NCBI GenBank assembly: GCA_036500965.1
Contig: DASYBC010000090.1
Span: 27,289 to 91,288 of the forward strand
DNA length: 64,000 nucleotides
Direction: 5' to 3'
Source: AP-15 sp036500965
GTDB taxonomy: Bacteria; Pseudomonadota; Alphaproteobacteria; ATCC43930; CGMCC-115725
A program made the position numbers and the translations under genes. Positions 16,517 through 25,349 of the stretch are shown piece by piece (within the stretch, counting starts at the first letter, position 1; the number at the start of each line of letters is the position of its first letter). The notes below the pieces were generated by a model. The model saw nothing but the letters and a program-made list of their open reading frames with translations, made no database searches and had not been told where the DNA came from.

Positions 16517-18937
16517 ATGGCCAGATCGATCGGATTTCCCGCGGGTGCTGACGAGCGCCGGGTGGGCGGCTGGGCCGAGGCTTTGGCGGCGTTGAAGCGC
16601 TGTCTGCTCGAGACCTTGGGCTTTGGCCTGTTGCTGGCCGCGCTCGTGATCGCCGCGGCGCTGGTTTCCTACAACCCCGCGGACCCCTCGCTCGACACCG
16701 CGGCCGATTCGGCGGCACGCAATTTTCTCGGACGCGATGGGGCGGTGCTCGCCGACCTGTTGCGCCAATGCCTAGGGCTGGCCGCCTACGTGATCCCGTT
16801 CGTGCTGCTTGGCTGGTCGCTGCGCCTCGTGTTGGGACGCCCGCTGACGCGATTGTGGCTCAAGCTTGGGCTGCTTCCGGTCGCCCTGACGATGGCGGCG
16901 CTGGCCTTGTCGGTCCTTGATCACGGGACGCCCTCCCACGCGGTCGATTGCGGCGGCACGGTCGGCTGGGCGATGCACCGATTGTTGACCCTGGTCGGGC
17001 TCGGCCCGGCGGCACTGCCGGTCGCGATGGCGGCGGCGGCCGGGCTCGGCCTGTTGCTGCTGATCATTCTCGGCCTGTCGTGGCGCGATTGGCGCGATCT
17101 CGGCTCCGGTGCCGGCAGCGGCGTCGGCCGTCTCGCCTTGCTCTCGGGGCACGGCGCGGTGGTGATGACCGGTTTTGGCGGCAATCTGCTGCGGCGCTGG
17201 TGGCGGGCGCGGTCCGGCCGCCCGGACGCGGCGGCGGCGAACGGCGCAACGGCGCGATCTGTCGTGAAGCCGATGCCGCAGCGGCGCGAGCCGCGGCTCG
17301 ACGGTGCGGCGGCGCCCGGCGACCCAGGCAGCGATCGCGACCGCCCGGTTCGGCTCGTCGCCTCGCAGGTCAAGCCGGCGGGGCCGGGCAAGCGCGGCGA
17401 GGAGGAGCGCCAGCCGCGGCTCGATCTGGTGCCGGACGAAGCGCCAGTGCTGCCGTCGCTTGAATTGTTGAGCCGGCCGCCGGCGGTCAAGACCGCCGCG
17501 ATCGACGAAGAGGCGCTCGAGAAGAACGCCCGCATGCTTGAGACCGTGCTCGAGGATTACGGCGTGCGCGGCCAGATCACGCAGGTCCGCCCCGGCCCGG
17601 TGGTGACGCTCTACGAGCTCGAGCCGGCTCCCGGGATCAAGGCGTCGCGGATCATCGGGCTCGCCGACGACATCGCCCGCTCGATGAGCGCCATCTCGGT
17701 GCGCGTCGCGGTGGTGCCGGGGCGAACCGTGATCGGCATCGAACTGCCGAACCGCAAGGCCGAGACCGTGTTTCTGCGCGAGCTGCTCGATTCGCCGGTC
17801 TACGAAAAGCACCCCGGCCGCCTCTCGTTGATCCTCGGCAAGGACATTTCCGGCGAGCCGGTGCTGGCCGACCTTGCCAAGATGCCGCACCTGCTGATCG
17901 CCGGCACGACCGGGTCGGGCAAGTCGGTCGGCATCAACACAATGATCCTGTCGATCCTCTACCGGATGCCGCCCGACCGCTGCAAATTCATCATGGTCGA
18001 TCCGAAGATGCTGGAATTGTCGGTCTATGACGGCATCCCGCACCTCTTGGCCCCGGTCGTCACCGAGCCAAAAAAGGCGGTGCTCGCGCTCAAATGGGTC
18101 GTGCGCGAAATGGAGACCCGCTATCGCAAGATGTCGAAATTGGGCGTGCGCAATATCGACGGCTTCAACGCCCGGCTCGCCGAGGCCGCGGCCAAAGGCG
18201 AAAGTCTGATCCGCAAGGTGCAGACCGGCTTCGACGACGAGACCGGCGAGCCGATTTTCGAGCCGCAGCCCTTCGACACCAGCGAATTGCCGCTGATCAT
18301 CGTCGTCGTCGACGAGATGGCCGATCTGATGCTGGTCGCCGGCAGGGACATCGAGGCGGCAATCCAGCGCCTGGCGCAGATGGCGCGCGCCGCCGGCATC
18401 CATATCATCATGGCCACCCAGCGCCCGTCGGTCGATGTGATCACCGGCACGATCAAGGCCAATTTCCCGACCCGCATCAGCTTTCAGGTCACGTCCAAGA
18501 TCGACAGCCGCACGATTCTCGGCGAGGGCGGCGCCGAGCAGCTCCTGGGCCGCGGCGACATGCTCTATATGGCGGGCGGCGGCCGGGTCACCCGGGTGCA
18601 CGGGCCGTTTGTCTCCGACGAGGAGGTCGAGCGCGTCGTCTCGTTCCTGAAGGCGCGCGGCGAGCCCGACTACATCGACGAGATCACCGAGGATGACGAC
18701 ACGCCGTTCGGCGCGCTCTCCGGCGAGGACGACGCCCAATCGGGCGACACGCTCTATCAGCAGGCGGTGGCCGTGGTCTGTCGTGAGCGCAAGGCCTCGA
18801 CCAGCTTTGTCCAGCGCCACCTGCAGATCGGCTACAACCGCGCCGCGCGGATCATCGAGCGGATGGAGGCCGAGGGCGTGGTCAGCGCCGCCAACCATGT
18901 CGGCAAACGCGAGGTCCTGGCCCGCGGCGGCGATTGA
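16517..18937 (+). CDS. ftsK: DNA translocase FtsK
   Basis: An 806-residue septal ATPase that pumps chromosomal DNA toward dif during division and activates XerCD. The N-terminal 190 residues contain about four transmembrane segments. A variable basic linker of about 120 residues follows, then the alpha/beta motor with Walker A GTTGSGKSVGIN near residue 464 and Walker B IIVVVDEMADLM near residue 597. RAAGIHIIMATQRPSVDVITG is also diagnostic. The C-terminal winged-helix gamma domain (RKASTSFVQRHLQIGYNRAARI) is intact and ends in EVL. The linker is short compared with E. coli FtsK, as usual in Alphaproteobacteria. lolA follows, as in many relatives. Confidence 0.97.
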   Translation: MARSIGFPAGADERRVGGWAEALAALKRCLLETLGFGLLLAALVIAAALVSYNPADPSLDTAADSAARNFLGRDGAVLADLLRQCLGLAAYVIPFVLLGWSLRLVLGRPLTRLWLKLGLLPVALTMAALALSVLDHGTPSHAVDCGGTVGWAMHRLLTLVGLGPAALPVAMAAAAGLGLLLLIILGLSWRDWRDLGSGAGSGVGRLALLSGHGAVVMTGFGGNLLRRWWRARSGRPDAAAANGATARSVVKPMPQRREPRLDGAAAPGDPGSDRDRPVRLVASQVKPAGPGKRGEEERQPRLDLVPDEAPVLPSLELLSRPPAVKTAAIDEEALEKNARMLETVLEDYGVRGQITQVRPGPVVTLYELEPAPGIKASRIIGLADDIARSMSAISVRVAVVPGRTVIGIELPNRKAETVFLRELLDSPVYEKHPGRLSLILGKDISGEPVLADLAKMPHLLIAGTTGSGKSVGINTMILSILYRMPPDRCKFIMVDPKMLELSVYDGIPHLLAPVVTEPKKAVLALKWVVREMETRYRKMSKLGVRNIDGFNARLAEAAAKGESLIRKVQTGFDDETGEPIFEPQPFDTSELPLIIVVVDEMADLMLVAGRDIEAAIQRLAQMARAAGIHIIMATQRPSVDVITGTIKANFPTRISFQVTSKIDSRTILGEGGAEQLLGRGDMLYMAGGGRVTRVHGPFVSDEEVERVVSFLKARGEPDYIDEITEDDDTPFGALSGEDDAQSGDTLYQQAVAVVCRERKASTSFVQRHLQIGYNRAARIIERMEAEGVVSAANHVGKREVLARGGD

Positions 18938-19017
18938 GCGCAATTGAACGCGGCAGCAACCGGCCTCATGTTCCCGGCAGCCTTCATAGATGCGGGTTGC
19001 AGCCGGGGCCGAATGGC

Positions 19018-19725
19018 ATGGACGGGATAGCAAGATGCCGGGTGCCGGCGGGATTGCGGCGCGGGAGTCGCGGCTTTGGCCGCTCGGCGCTGATGGCCGT
19101 CGGCGTGGCCCTGGCGCTGCTCGCGGCGCCTGGCCCCTCGCGGGCCGATGCGCCGCCGCAGCTGGCCGTGTCGAGCGCACAGGACCAGGCGGATCTGCAA
19201 CGCGTCGCCGAGTATCTGAACAGCATCGGCACGATGACGGCGCGCTTTCACCAGCACACGGCCAATGGCGGCACCGCCGCGGGCTGGCTGTGGATGGAGC
19301 GGCCTGGCCGGATGCGCTTCCAATACGACCCGCCGACGCCGATCTTGCTGATCGCCGACCGGTTCTACGTTTATTACATCGACACTCAGCTGTCCCAGAT
19401 GTCGGAAGTGGGGCTGAAATTCACCCCCGCCTGGTTTCTGCTGCGAGTTCCCGTCAGCTTTGACGACCTTACCGTCACCCGCTTCGAGCGTGGCAACAAT
19501 TTGCTGCGCATTACTGTCGTCGATCCCAAGGCGCCGGACAATGGCAGCCTGACGATGACGTTCACCGACCAGCCGTTGGCGCTGCTCTCGTGGACGATCG
19601 TCGATCAGCAGCGTCACGTCACCACCGTGTCATTGTCGCAAGAACAATTCGGTATGGCGCTCGACCCCAACCTCTTTGTATACCGAAACCCGTACAGCTC
19701 GACCCAACGATATAACGATAATTGA
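19018..19725 (+). CDS. lolA: Outer-membrane lipoprotein carrier protein LolA
   Basis: A 235-residue periplasmic chaperone that carries lipoproteins from LolCDE to the outer membrane. A basic N-terminus and hydrophobic core (ALMAVGVALALLAAPGPSRADA) form the signal peptide. The mature protein has the LolA beta-barrel pattern: IGTMTARFHQ, GWLWMERPGRMRFQYDPP, LLIADRFYVYYID, and the Arg-containing early strand that contacts the acyl chain. I use the ATG at 19018; a TTG at 18934 overlapping the ftsK stop and an ATG at 19093 are alternatives. It directly follows ftsK, a conserved alphaproteobacterial arrangement. Confidence 0.9.
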   Translation: MDGIARCRVPAGLRRGSRGFGRSALMAVGVALALLAAPGPSRADAPPQLAVSSAQDQADLQRVAEYLNSIGTMTARFHQHTANGGTAAGWLWMERPGRMRFQYDPPTPILLIADRFYVYYIDTQLSQMSEVGLKFTPAWFLLRVPVSFDDLTVTRFERGNNLLRITVVDPKAPDNGSLTMTFTDQPLALLSWTIVDQQRHVTTVSLSQEQFGMALDPNLFVYRNPYSSTQRYNDN

Positions 19726-19736
19726 GCCCGCGCCCG

Positions 19737-20546
19737 ATGCCAGCCCGCCCTGTGCCGCCAGCCCGCCCCGTGCCGCCAGCCCGCCCCGTGCCGATCATCG
19801 GCATTCCCGCCTGCCTGCGCACGATCAACGAGCGGGTGGTCCATACCCTCGCCGACAAATATCCGAGCGCGATTATCGAGGCCACCCGCTGTCTGCCGAT
19901 CGCGATCCCTGCGGTCGGGTTGCGGATCGACGTCACCGCGGTGCTCGACCTGCTTGACGGCCTGCTGCTGACCGGCAGCCCTTCGAATGTTCACCCGAGC
20001 GAATATGGCAGCGAGCCGCTCGATGCCGAGATCCTGCACGACCCGGCGCGCGACGCGACGACCCTGCCGCTGATCCGCGAGGCAGTGCGCCGCGACCTGC
20101 CGGTGCTGGCCATCTGCCGCGGCATTCAGGAGTTGAACGTGGCGCTTGGCGGGACCCTGCACCAGCGGCTGCAAGACATGCCGGACCGGATCAGCCACCG
20201 GCCGCGCAAGGGAGCGCCGGAGGGTCCTTATGGGCCGGCGCACAGCGTGGCCTTGACCCCGGGCGGACTGATTGCGGCGCTCGCCGGCAGCACCGAGATC
20301 ATGGTCAATTCGCTGCATTCGCAGGGGGTCGACCGCCCGGCGCCCGGGCTTCGCGTCGAGGCGGTGGCGCCCGATGGCCAAATCGAAGCGGTCAGCCTGC
20401 CACAGGCCCGTTTTGTCGTCGGCGTGCAATGGCATCCGGAACACAATGTGTTGCAGAACCCGGTTTCGGCGGCGCTATTTTCGGCGTTCGCAGCCGCTTG
20501 CCATGCAACCAACGCAGGGCTGGCAACCGCTGTGCGCGCGGCATGA
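19737..20546 (+). CDS. Class I glutamine amidotransferase, peptidase C26 (PuuD-like gamma-glutamyl hydrolase)
   Basis: A 269-residue enzyme whose closest functional class hydrolyses gamma-glutamyl-GABA or similar amides. The nucleophile cysteine lies in LAICRGIQELNVALGG near residue 127, and the His-Glu pair in GVQWHPEH near residue 232. An N-terminal VPIIGIPACL strand opens the fold. The gene starts with three tandem PARPVP units encoded by an 18-base repeat, a proline-rich tail not normally seen in PuuD. The start may be the ATG at 19737, a TTG at 19722 overlapping the lolA stop, or a GTG within the repeat. No other putrescine-pathway genes are nearby. Confidence 0.85.
   Translation: MPARPVPPARPVPPARPVPIIGIPACLRTINERVVHTLADKYPSAIIEATRCLPIAIPAVGLRIDVTAVLDLLDGLLLTGSPSNVHPSEYGSEPLDAEILHDPARDATTLPLIREAVRRDLPVLAICRGIQELNVALGGTLHQRLQDMPDRISHRPRKGAPEGPYGPAHSVALTPGGLIAALAGSTEIMVNSLHSQGVDRPAPGLRVEAVAPDGQIEAVSLPQARFVVGVQWHPEHNVLQNPVSAALFSAFAAACHATNAGLATAVRAA
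19740..19793 (+). repeat. Three 18-bp tandem units at the 5' end of the amidotransferase gene
   Basis: Units at 19740-19757, 19758-19775 and 19776-19793. The last two (CCAGCCCGCCCCGTGCCG) are identical and the first differs at one base. Each encodes PARPVP in the amidotransferase frame. Because the unit is a multiple of three, copy number can change without breaking the frame. Confidence 0.9.
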
Positions 20547-20656
20547 GCGAGCGCCCAATCGTTCCACCGCTCTGCATGCGATTTTTTTGTTTCGGGCATG
20601 CACGAATCGGGGTTGGTTTTCCCGTCGGCGCCCCCCACGTCTATGGCCCAGAAGCG

Positions 20657-20677
20657 GAGAGAGCGCGAAGCTCTCTC
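20657..20677. other. Hairpin in the 270-base spacer between the amidotransferase and xthA
   Basis: GAGAGAGC (20657-20664) and GCTCTCTC (20670-20677) form a perfect 8-bp stem with a GCGAA loop. No T-run follows, so it is not a canonical intrinsic terminator. The rest of the spacer 20547-20817 contains a seven-T run near 20583 and no recognisable gene. Confidence 0.5.
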
Positions 20678-20817
20678 GAAAAGCGGTCCCGTTTCCCCTG
20701 CGGGCCCGATTTCCCCCAAACGCTTCTGACATGCGGGCGCCCGGTCTTCCCCCCCGACCGGGCGCCAACGCATTTCGCGCCGCTGTTGCGTCCCGTTGCC
20801 GCGGGCGGATAAGCGCC

Positions 20818-21615
20818 GTGGCCCTCAGCGTCGCCACCTGGAACATCAATTCGGTGCGCCTGCGCATCGACAATGTCCGTCGACTGATCGCGGAATGGTC
20901 GCCGGATGTCCTGTGCTTGCAGGAGACCAAGACGCCGGACGCGTCGTTCCCGGATCCGGCCTTCGCAGAGCTCGGCTATCATCATCGGCTGGTTCATGGG
21001 ATGAAGGGCTATAACGGGGTGGCGATCCTGTCGCGGGTCCCGCTCGCAGTGCCCGAGACCAGGAGCTGGTGCGCCCGCGCGGATTGCCGCCACGCAATCG
21101 CGATGCTGCCGGGAGGGATCGAGCTGCACAACATCTATGTGCCGGCGGGCGGCGACCTGCCCGACCCCGCGGCTAACCCGAAATTCGCCCACAAGCTGCA
21201 GTTTCTCGACGAGCTGACCGCCTGGTTTGCCGCGGAGCGCCGGGGCGGCCGGCCGATGATCGCGGTCGGCGATCTCAACATCGCGCCGCTCGAGGCGGAT
21301 GTGTGGTCGCACAAGCAGCTCCTGGGCGTCGTCAGCCACACGCCAATCGAGGTCGAACGCCTCGACCGGCTGCAGCAGGCGGGTGGTTTTGTCGATGCGG
21401 TCCGGCATTTTGTCCCAACGCCGCAGCGCCTCTATACGTGGTGGAGTTATCGCGCCCGCGATTGGGCCGCCTCGGATCGCGGCCGCCGTCTCGACCACAT
21501 CTGGGCGACGGGCGCTGTTGCCGCGGCGCTGTCCGAGGCCCGGGTTCATCGCGACAGCCGAGGCTGGGACAAAGCCTCAGACCATGTCCCGGTCATGCTG
21601 ACGATCGGTGACTGA
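20818..21615 (+). CDS. xthA: Exodeoxyribonuclease III / AP endonuclease
   Basis: A 265-residue Mg2+-dependent enzyme of the EEP superfamily that cleaves DNA 5' to abasic sites and removes blocked 3' ends. Motifs in order: SVATWNINSVRLR, VLCLQETKTPD (metal-binding Glu), HNIYVPAGG (catalytic Tyr), AVGDLNIAP (Asp/Asn), FVDAVRHF, YTWWSYRARDWAASDRGRRLDHIW and KASDHVPVML (catalytic His). The start is a GTG at 20818, giving the canonical beginning; the open frame upstream encodes nothing family-like. Its last 23 bases overlap the convergent methyltransferase gene. Confidence 0.95.
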   Translation: MALSVATWNINSVRLRIDNVRRLIAEWSPDVLCLQETKTPDASFPDPAFAELGYHHRLVHGMKGYNGVAILSRVPLAVPETRSWCARADCRHAIAMLPGGIELHNIYVPAGGDLPDPAANPKFAHKLQFLDELTAWFAAERRGGRPMIAVGDLNIAPLEADVWSHKQLLGVVSHTPIEVERLDRLQQAGGFVDAVRHFVPTPQRLYTWWSYRARDWAASDRGRRLDHIWATGAVAAALSEARVHRDSRGWDKASDHVPVMLTIGD

Positions 21616-22099
21616 CCCGGCGATAAAGATGGTAGCGGCCGGCGGCCACCCCGTCGGGCAACGCCAGCGGCGCCAGCTCGGCCGCAGCCATCGCCGGCTC
21701 GCTGCACAGCACCGCCCCGGCGCGCAGCAGCGGCACGATCAGCGAGGTGACCTCGCCGGCGAACTCTTGGCTCGCCGCGGCATCACCGCTCGCCGCGTCG
21801 AAATGGGCCAAGATCACCCGCCCTTCGAGGCGTGGACGCGCCGTGCGCAGGGTGTCCCGCATGTCGCCGAGCAGCAAAAGCTCCGGCGCCGGCAGGCAAT
21901 CGGGATGGGCGGCGACGTGTCGCTCGCAAACATAGATCTTCCGATCCGGGCACAGCTCGCGCAGATGATCGTAGGTCCGGCCATTGCCGAGCCCCAGCTC
22001 AAGCACCGGGCCGTCGAGCCCGCTTACCAGGGCAGCCGCCAGACCGAGGCAGGCGCGTTGCGCCTCCAACCGGCGGATAAAGCTGTCGAGCCGGCTCAC
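21593..22099 (-). CDS. Class I SAM-dependent methyltransferase-like protein
   Basis: A 168-residue protein with a Rossmann-type methyltransferase core. SAM motif I is GPVLELGLGNGRTYDHL near residue 30, an acidic residue ends the second strand (KIYVCERHV), and LLLGDMRDTL fits motif III. The helical N-terminus and short C-terminus make it compact. The substrate is unknown. Start is GTG. It is followed on the opposite strand by xthA with overlapping 3' ends and lies 22 bases downstream of the cNMP-binding protein gene, with which it may be cotranscribed. Confidence 0.75.
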   Translation of the reverse strand: MSRLDSFIRRLEAQRACLGLAAALVSGLDGPVLELGLGNGRTYDHLRELCPDRKIYVCERHVAAHPDCLPAPELLLLGDMRDTLRTARPRLEGRVILAHFDAASGDAAASQEFAGEVTSLIVPLLRAGAVLCSEPAMAAAELAPLALPDGVAAGRYHLYRRVSHRSSA

Positions 22100-22121
22100 T
22101 CGCGGCGGCCAGGCTCGCCGG

Positions 22122-22604
22122 TCAGCGCCCGAAGCCGGCCTGCTCGCGCAACTGCTTGACCTCGGCGAGCGCGGCGCGCAGCTGGTTGTTGGTCGCTTCG
22201 AGCCGGTGGGCCAGCTCCTGCATGATCGAGACCGCCATGTTGGGAAATTCGCGCACCATGCGCATGAACGGCTCCTTGGCGATGCGCAAGGCGATCAGGC
22301 GATTTTTCGCCTGGACTGTCGCCGACCGCGGCACGTTGCACAGGATCGCGATCTCGCCAAAGATGTCGTTGGCGCCAAGCGTGGCAACCGTGACCGGCCC
22401 GCTCGGCGCTTCGACCACCACCTCGGCCTCGCCGTCAACGATCAGATAGGCGGCATTGCCGGGGTCGCCTTGCCGAACCACGATCTTGCCGGGGTCGAAA
22501 CCGACCCGCTCGCTCATAAACGCGAGCAGCTTCAGCTTCGACGGCTCGATCTCGGCGAAGAACGGCACGCGGCGGAGCAGCTCGAATTCCTGTTTCAGGC
22601 TCAT
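22122..22604 (-). CDS. Cyclic nucleotide-binding domain protein without HTH
   Basis: A 160-residue protein containing a single CRP/PKA-type cNMP-binding barrel. LLRRVPFFAEIEPSKLKLLA leads into the barrel, VVRQGDPGNAAYLIVDGEAEV is the usual glycine-rich strand, and the phosphate-binding cassette is FGEIAILCNVPRSATVQA. The C-terminal helix is long and amphipathic, with no DNA-binding helix-turn-helix, so it is a sensor or adaptor module rather than a CRP-type regulator. A strong GGAGG precedes the ATG at 22604. It is divergent from the glycosyltransferase array that starts at 22810, which makes it a candidate partner. Confidence 0.85.
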   Translation of the reverse strand: MSLKQEFELLRRVPFFAEIEPSKLKLLAFMSERVGFDPGKIVVRQGDPGNAAYLIVDGEAEVVVEAPSGPVTVATLGANDIFGEIAILCNVPRSATVQAKNRLIALRIAKEPFMRMVREFPNMAVSIMQELAHRLEATNNQLRAALAEVKQLREQAGFGR

Positions 22605-22809
22605 TCCTCCCTCCACTTTTTGACGATGCGGGCCATCCCGGTGCGCTGGCGCCCCAGCGGTGCAGCCATCCCGCTCTCACCGGCGCGGGCCGCGCCGCGC
22701 TGCTGACGGCATTTTGACGCTGGACCGCTATCGGCTTCATGAAATGATCATTCCGCCACCGTTGCCGCTATGCAATAGTCAAACGGCGCGCCCGCGCAAG
22801 GGGGGTTAA

Positions 22810-24036
22810 GTGGTCGCTCGGCATCGTCATCGGCGTGTGCTGATTTACAGCCACGACAGCTTTGGCTTGGGGCATCTGCGCCGATGCCGGGCGATCGCCC
22901 ATTCTCTGGTTGCCGCCGACCCCGCATTGTCGATCCTGATCCTGTCGGGCTCGCCGATCATCGGCAGCTTCGATTTTCGCGCGCGCGTCGATTTCGTGCG
23001 GGTGCCCGGCGTGATCAAGCTGCGCAACGGCGAATACGTCTCCTTGAACCTGCACATTGACATCGAGGAGACTCTAGCGATGCGCTCCTCGATCATCCGG
23101 CACACTGCCGACATCTTCGACCCCGACCTCCTGATCATCGACAAGGAGCCGCTGGGGCTGCGCGGCGAGGTGCGCGACACCTTGCAGCTGGTGCAGCGGC
23201 GGCGGGCGACGGTGATCCTCGGCTTGCGCGATGTGATGGATGATCCCGAAGCGCTCGAAAGCGAATGGGAGCGCAAAAACGCGGTGCCGGCGCTCGACCA
23301 GTATTACGACGAGCTGTGGGTTTACGGCCTGCCGCAGATCTGCGATCCGCTCGCCGGGCTGGCGGTGCCGGCAAGCGTGCGCCGCCGCATGGTCTACACC
23401 GGCTACCTGCGGCGCAGCGCAACCGATCTGGCGGTGACGCCGGATCTGCAAGACCTCGTCGACAGCGATTTCCTGCTGGTCACGCCGGGCGGCGGCGGCG
23501 ACGGCGACGCGCTGGTCGATCTGGTGCTGTCGGCCTATGAGCAAGATCGCGGCCTGCCGTTGCCGGCGCTGATCGTCTTTGGCCCATTCATGGTGCCTGA
23601 GCAGCGAACCGCATTCGCCGCCCGCGCCGCCAAGCTGCCGAATGTCCGCGCCATCACCTTCAACACCCGGCTCGAAGCCCTGATGGCGCGCGCCGCCGGC
23701 GTCGTCGCGATGGGCGGCTACAACACGTTCTGCGAGATCCTTTCCTTCGACAAGCCGGCGCTGATCGTGCCGCGCACTGCACCGCGGCTGGAGCAGTTCA
23801 TCCGCACCGAACGCGCCGCCGAGCTCGGCCTCGTCGCGATGCTGTCCGAGCAGCAAGGCCGCGACCCGCGAGTCATGGCTGCGGCGCTGCGCCGGCTGCC
23901 CGGCCAGAGCCGCCCATCGACGGCCGTGATCCCGGGCCTCCTCGATGGGATGCCCAATGTCAACCGCCTGGCCAAGAAATGGCTCGACCGGGGCCGGGCC
24001 GGGCGGGTCGCGGTGCGGGCCCGGATCGGGGCATGA
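22810..24036 (+). CDS. Glycosyltransferase-like protein (GT-B, GT28/MurG-type), first of the array
   Basis: A 408-residue probable GT-B glycosyltransferase. The N-terminal domain opens VLIYSHDSFGLGHLRRCRAIA, and the C-terminal domain has the GT28-like donor region ARAAGVVAMGGYNTFCEILSF near residue 300, in which glycine and glutamate contact a nucleotide sugar. The fourth array member (26487) has the same layout (YVQHLLGIGHLRRAL; SQAGYNTVLDVLA) and is probably a paralogue. The start is GTG. The stop overlaps the next ATG (ATGA). The acceptor and sugar are unknown, and no export or polymerase gene for a known polysaccharide is adjacent. Confidence 0.8.
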   Translation: MVARHRHRRVLIYSHDSFGLGHLRRCRAIAHSLVAADPALSILILSGSPIIGSFDFRARVDFVRVPGVIKLRNGEYVSLNLHIDIEETLAMRSSIIRHTADIFDPDLLIIDKEPLGLRGEVRDTLQLVQRRRATVILGLRDVMDDPEALESEWERKNAVPALDQYYDELWVYGLPQICDPLAGLAVPASVRRRMVYTGYLRRSATDLAVTPDLQDLVDSDFLLVTPGGGGDGDALVDLVLSAYEQDRGLPLPALIVFGPFMVPEQRTAFAARAAKLPNVRAITFNTRLEALMARAAGVVAMGGYNTFCEILSFDKPALIVPRTAPRLEQFIRTERAAELGLVAMLSEQQGRDPRVMAAALRRLPGQSRPSTAVIPGLLDGMPNVNRLAKKWLDRGRAGRVAVRARIGA

Positions 24037-25337
24037 TCGTGGCGCGGTCGGTCGCGGCCGGCGGGCGGGTGGCTTTTGTCCTCAAAGGTTATCCGCGGCT
24101 GTCTGAGACCTTCATCGCGCAGGAGATCCTGGCGCTCGAACGCCGCGGGCTCGGCATCCTGATCGTCTCGCTGCGGCGGCCGACCGATCGCGCGATCCAC
24201 CCGGTGCACGAGGCGATCGCGGCCGAGCGGCTCTATCTCCCGGAATATCTCTATCAGGAGCCGTTGCGGGTCTGGCGCGGCTGGCGGCACGCGCGCCGGC
24301 TGCCCGGCTATCGCCAAGCCAGGCGCGTCTGGCTCGCCGATCTGGTCCGCGATCCGACCCCGAACCGGGTGCGCCGGTTTGGCCAGGCCCTGGTGCTGGC
24401 GGCGGAATTGCCGGCGGACGTTGCTCGCCTCCACGCCCATTTTCTACACACGCCGGCCTCGGTCGCCCGCTATGCGGCGCTTGCCGCCGGCCGCCATTGG
24501 ACCGTGTCGGCGCACGCCAAGGACATCTGGACGACCCCCGCCTGGGAGAAGCGGGAGAAGCTCGCGGACGCGCTCTGGGCGGTGGTATGCAGCGAGAGCG
24601 GGCGGGCGCATCTGGCCGCCTTGGCGCCGCGCCCCGAACGGGTGGCGCTCTGCTACCACGGGCTCGATCTCGAACGCTTTCCGCCGCCCCCGACGCGGCC
24701 TACCGCCGGCGACGGCAGCCATCCGGGGCGCCCGGTGGTGCTGCTCTCGGTCGGCCGGGCGGTGGCCAAAAAAGGCTATGACGATCTGCTCGCCGCGCTG
24801 GCGCTGCTGCCGCCGGGGCTCGCCTGGCGCCTCGTGCATATCGGCGGCGGCGAGCTTGCCGCGAGCCTGCGGCGCCAAGCTGAAGCGCTGGGCCTTTCGG
24901 CGCGGATCGAGTGGCGCGGGGCGCTGCCGCAGCCGCAGGTGCTGGCTGCCTATCGAGCGGCCGATCTGTTTGTGCTCGCCGCCAAGGTGACCGGCGACGG
25001 CGACCGCGACGGGCTGCCGAACGTGCTGATGGAGGCGCAAAGCCAGCGCCTTCCTTGTGTCGCGACCGATATTTCGGGCATCCCGGAATTGATCGAGAAC
25101 GGGGCAACCGGGGTGCTGGTGCCTTCCGGCGACCCGCCGGCATTGGCCCGTGCGCTGGCCGGCCTGATCGGCGATCCGGCGCGCCGCGCGGCGCTGGGTG
25201 CCGCCGGCGAGCGGCGGGTGCGCAGCGGCTTTGCGATGGAGGCGGGGATCGGTCTGCTCGCACGCCGCTTCGGGCTCGCAGCCGCCGATCCGCGTCGCGT
25301 GGGCCTCAGCGCCGCAGAACTCGCCGAAGCGCAATAG
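24033..25337 (+). CDS. Glycosyltransferase family 4 protein
   Basis: A 434-residue GT-B enzyme. The N-terminal half begins VAFVLKGYPRLSETFIAQEILALERRG, a pattern seen in exopolysaccharide and colanic acid-type transferases (WcaL/AmsK-like). The C-terminal half has LLSVGRAVAKKGYDDLLAAL, IGGGELAASLRRQAEALGL, and a donor region DGLPNVLMEAQSQRLPCVAT, in which the Glu after LPNVLM corresponds to the conserved EX7E glutamate. The start ATG is inside the stop of the upstream gene, indicating translational coupling. A role in assembling an unidentified glycan is inferred from the cluster. Confidence 0.87.
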   Translation: MIVARSVAAGGRVAFVLKGYPRLSETFIAQEILALERRGLGILIVSLRRPTDRAIHPVHEAIAAERLYLPEYLYQEPLRVWRGWRHARRLPGYRQARRVWLADLVRDPTPNRVRRFGQALVLAAELPADVARLHAHFLHTPASVARYAALAAGRHWTVSAHAKDIWTTPAWEKREKLADALWAVVCSESGRAHLAALAPRPERVALCYHGLDLERFPPPPTRPTAGDGSHPGRPVVLLSVGRAVAKKGYDDLLAALALLPPGLAWRLVHIGGGELAASLRRQAEALGLSARIEWRGALPQPQVLAAYRAADLFVLAAKVTGDGDRDGLPNVLMEAQSQRLPCVATDISGIPELIENGATGVLVPSGDPPALARALAGLIGDPARRAALGAAGERRVRSGFAMEAGIGLLARRFGLAAADPRRVGLSAAELAEAQ

Positions 25338-25349
25338 CGCCCTCAGGAC

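Noticed and set aside
16772..19180. 802-residue minus-strand frame opposite ftsK
   Set aside because: FtsK motifs on the plus strand are unambiguous, and the antisense frame has no recognisable domain.
20547..20817. Intrinsic terminator at the 20657-20677 hairpin
   Set aside because: The stem is perfect but no T-tract follows, so the call is only a hairpin.
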